Source: Cinclus cinclus (lineage: Eukaryota; Chordata; Aves; Passeriformes; Cinclidae). From it: 64,000 bases of DNA. Numbering within the stretch: position 1 is the stretch's first letter; every line of letters starts with the position of its first letter. The stretch covers positions 100,209,324 to 100,273,323 of the forward strand of contig NC_085046.1 of NCBI RefSeq assembly GCF_963662255.1, read 5' to 3'. The position numbers and the translations under genes are program-made. The notes under the pieces are model-generated. The model was given only the letters and a program-made list of their open reading frames with translations. It ran no database searches and was not told the DNA's origin. Shown in pieces: positions 62,001-64,000 of the stretch.

Positions 62001-64000
62001 GTGGGGAATGTAAAGGTCTTCCAACTTAATTACATAATGCTTTTTTAGCCTTTCTTCATTCGCAGAATACCTTTTTCATGGTTTCTGATTAATATAATCC
62101 TATTAGTGATTACAATGGACTGTTACCTTCTACTTACTGCAATTCAGGAATATGTTCAGGATACTGAGGATAATGTCCTTTGAGCTGTGAGTTTTGTTAC
62201 TGTCCTAGCTTTTCAGAAATCTTTTGCTTATTTTACAAAAATCTTTACTGATCCTGAGTTAGTACTTTTGACAATTGTTGATGTGGTGGATTCTGTTTTC
62301 TAAGAGGATTTGTGCATCACAGGCTGTGATTGCCCAAATTATTGTGATTATCTTTTCTCATTTTACCTAACTTCTAACCTTCCTACCAAAAAGGCCTCAA
62401 AAATCCAAAATAGAAACAATTTTAGGCAAAGGTGCTCTGGTAAACTTTTATTGTAGAAAGATGCTAAGGAGAGAACTTCTGTTATTAGAAATGAAGGTAA
62501 ATTTTGTGGAAATTCATACAGAACATTTCTTATCTCCTTCCACCTGCCCTATTTGTGAAAATGTGCTAATATGCAACAGAGTACAAACCCAATATAAAAA
62601 TGATTATCAATTTGAATTTCCCTGCTTTTTATGAGCTCTGGAAGTCAGGGAATGTGGCTTGGGAAGACTAAATGAAGCATGCACTATTTCTGTTAGAAAT
62701 AGGACAACAAAGGAATCTTTACAAGAAAGGTGGACTTCTAATTTTATATCATTTTTAAACCAGAAAATGAGAATCCCAGGGTGAACATTAATTTCCAAAG
62801 CACAGGGGTCTAAGGTTATAGTCAAGATTAGTCAACACTGACTTTCCTAGTGCCAAAACACAGGTCAAAGAATATCCTTATGGATAAGAGATTAATGCAA
62901 AAATCTTGCATGTATTAGAAGTTGAGTAAGTGGATTAAGTATCAACAGATGTTAGTTTAATTACAAGCAGGCTCTTCTTGTGACTGAAATTATGAGTTTG
63001 CTGCATTACAGAACAAGAAAATGGCCTGGGCTTCAGCTGTTTAACAGTATATCAATAGCACATTCCTAATAGCCAGTGATAATTTGATAGCAAAGGCTGT
63101 TGCAGTTCACAGGCTCCTTCTTCCCAAAAAGGTTCACTGTCCCATCTTCTGGCAGCAAGAGGATGGTGAAGTGAGGGGGGGCCCTTGCCTGGCACCTGCA
63201 GGGATTCCTAGGTCCCTGGCATCAGCAGAGTGCAGTCAGAGGAGGCTTTATGGTCTAACCTTAAGGTCTAAGGTTAGAGATGAACTTTGCAAAGCAAAAT
63301 TGTTCAGGTCTTCTTCCCTCTCCTTCTTATATCATCACTGAATCCCCAAATTAATTCTTCTGAACAACTTTAATTTGACATTAAATCTTTTCAGTGTGAG
63401 TTGGTTAGAGGATCAGGTTTAATTTCTTCTCAAGGAAGATCTACTCTTTCAAATTGCAGTTAGTAATGAATGATTCATTATTCTGTGTCTTTGGGCAAAT
63501 TATTGCTTTAAGTGAGGTAGGTAAGGTCATGAAATATTGACTAAAATATGCAATTATTTTGCCTAACTGAATTAATTCCAGGCTTAAGCTATCAAAAAGA
63601 GTATGAAAAGTAGTTTTGGATAAAACATAAACCTAGGAATTAGTTATCCCCTGTTTAACCAAGGAACAGAGGGGCAAAGCATTTACAATAATTAGCATGC
63701 AAATAATCTGTAGTATTAAACTATAAACACAGTTTTGTGAGCAGGTGAAAATAAGGTGCTTTCATCTGTAATCTTAAGTATCAATTGGAGTAAATCCATT
63801 ATTAGAGTGTTTCTTTGTGTTGTGGCATTTAGAAAACTGAGGGAAGCTATCTGGCGTTTCTGAACAGAACTTAGTCATGTTTACAGATGTATATAAATCT
63901 GAATCAGAACTTCTATAGTTGCAATTACATATTGATGACATTTAGGAAGGTCGATGATTAATTTTTTTTCACATTACTTTTTATTTATTACATTGTCTAG
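56028..64000. other. PIEZO2 intron 1 interior to window end, no exon seen
   Basis: About 8 kb of mostly unique DNA. It has T- and TG-rich tracts (57560-57617, 57657-57671, 60228-60254), an A-rich tract (59026-59052), two stretches that look like candidate regulatory elements (60290-60720 and 61806-61883) and a perfect hairpin (63254-63278). PIEZO2 exon 2 was not recognised. Confidence 0.5.

Larger units (their letters stand above)
37372..64000 (+). other. PIEZO2: PIEZO2 intron 1 (5' part, runs off the window)
   Basis: The intron starts with GTACGT directly after exon 1. I looked for the next expected PIEZO2 peptide (the segment around FRYNGLSF) among the open frames and saw none, so the intron is at least 26.6 kb. 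A very long first intron is usual for this gene. It contains CR1 copies, a solo LTR, low-complexity tracts and mostly unique AT-rich DNA. An exon shorter than the open frames I could scan might have been missed. Confidence 0.75.

Noticed and set aside
1..64000. CRISPR arrays, tRNA genes, rRNA genes or a multi-gene system
   Set aside because: No regularly spaced direct repeats, no tRNA-like A and B boxes with a cloverleaf, and no gene clusters are visible; the window is vertebrate intergenic and intronic DNA.

Overview
This is a piece of vertebrate nuclear DNA, almost certainly from a bird. It is AT-rich and nearly gene-free. It carries 5'-truncated CR1 LINE copies with typical avian 3' ends and two solo endogenous-retrovirus LTRs of avian type; the family opening with the minus-strand sequence TGTGCTGGTTTTGGCTGG is, from memory, especially abundant in passerines. 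There is no bacterial-style coding density, and most open frames lie in repeats, low-complexity sequence or the CpG island.

The only protein-coding gene sequence I can support is the first coding exon of PIEZO2, the mechanically activated cation channel, on the + strand at 37308-37371. The exon encodes 21 codons plus one base (peptide begins MASEVVCGLTFRLLLPVC) and ends at a GTACGT splice donor. It sits in a CpG island of about 2 kb (36721-38720) with tandem GC boxes, a G13 run and three short upstream ORFs, and no TATA box that I can see. I did not see exon 2, so everything from 37372 to 64000 is best read as part of a very long PIEZO2 intron 1.

Layout: 1-36680 is intergenic DNA upstream of PIEZO2. 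It holds a polypyrimidine microsatellite (2318-2539), six CR1 copies (3288-3850, 7428-7570, 11165-11580, about 14784-14850, 26978-28022, 29404-29670), an LTR fragment (14658-14760) and a solo LTR (24437-25012). 36680-38720 is the promoter and CpG island. 38720-64000 is intron 1, with a 5S-rRNA-like SINE candidate (44097-44160), two more CR1 copies (48030-48480, 51700-52230), a second solo LTR (53826-54850), a low-complexity A/C tract (55946-56027) and many homopolymer tracts.

I found no CRISPR array, tRNA, rRNA gene, operon or other multi-gene system. The points most worth checking are the promoter architecture (G-rich tracts and uORFs), the hexamer-to-pentamer microsatellite, the antisense LTR in intron 1, the possible ancient 5S-derived SINE, and two intronic stretches that look like candidate regulatory elements. 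The repeat calls rest on recalled family consensus sequences and the boundaries are approximate.
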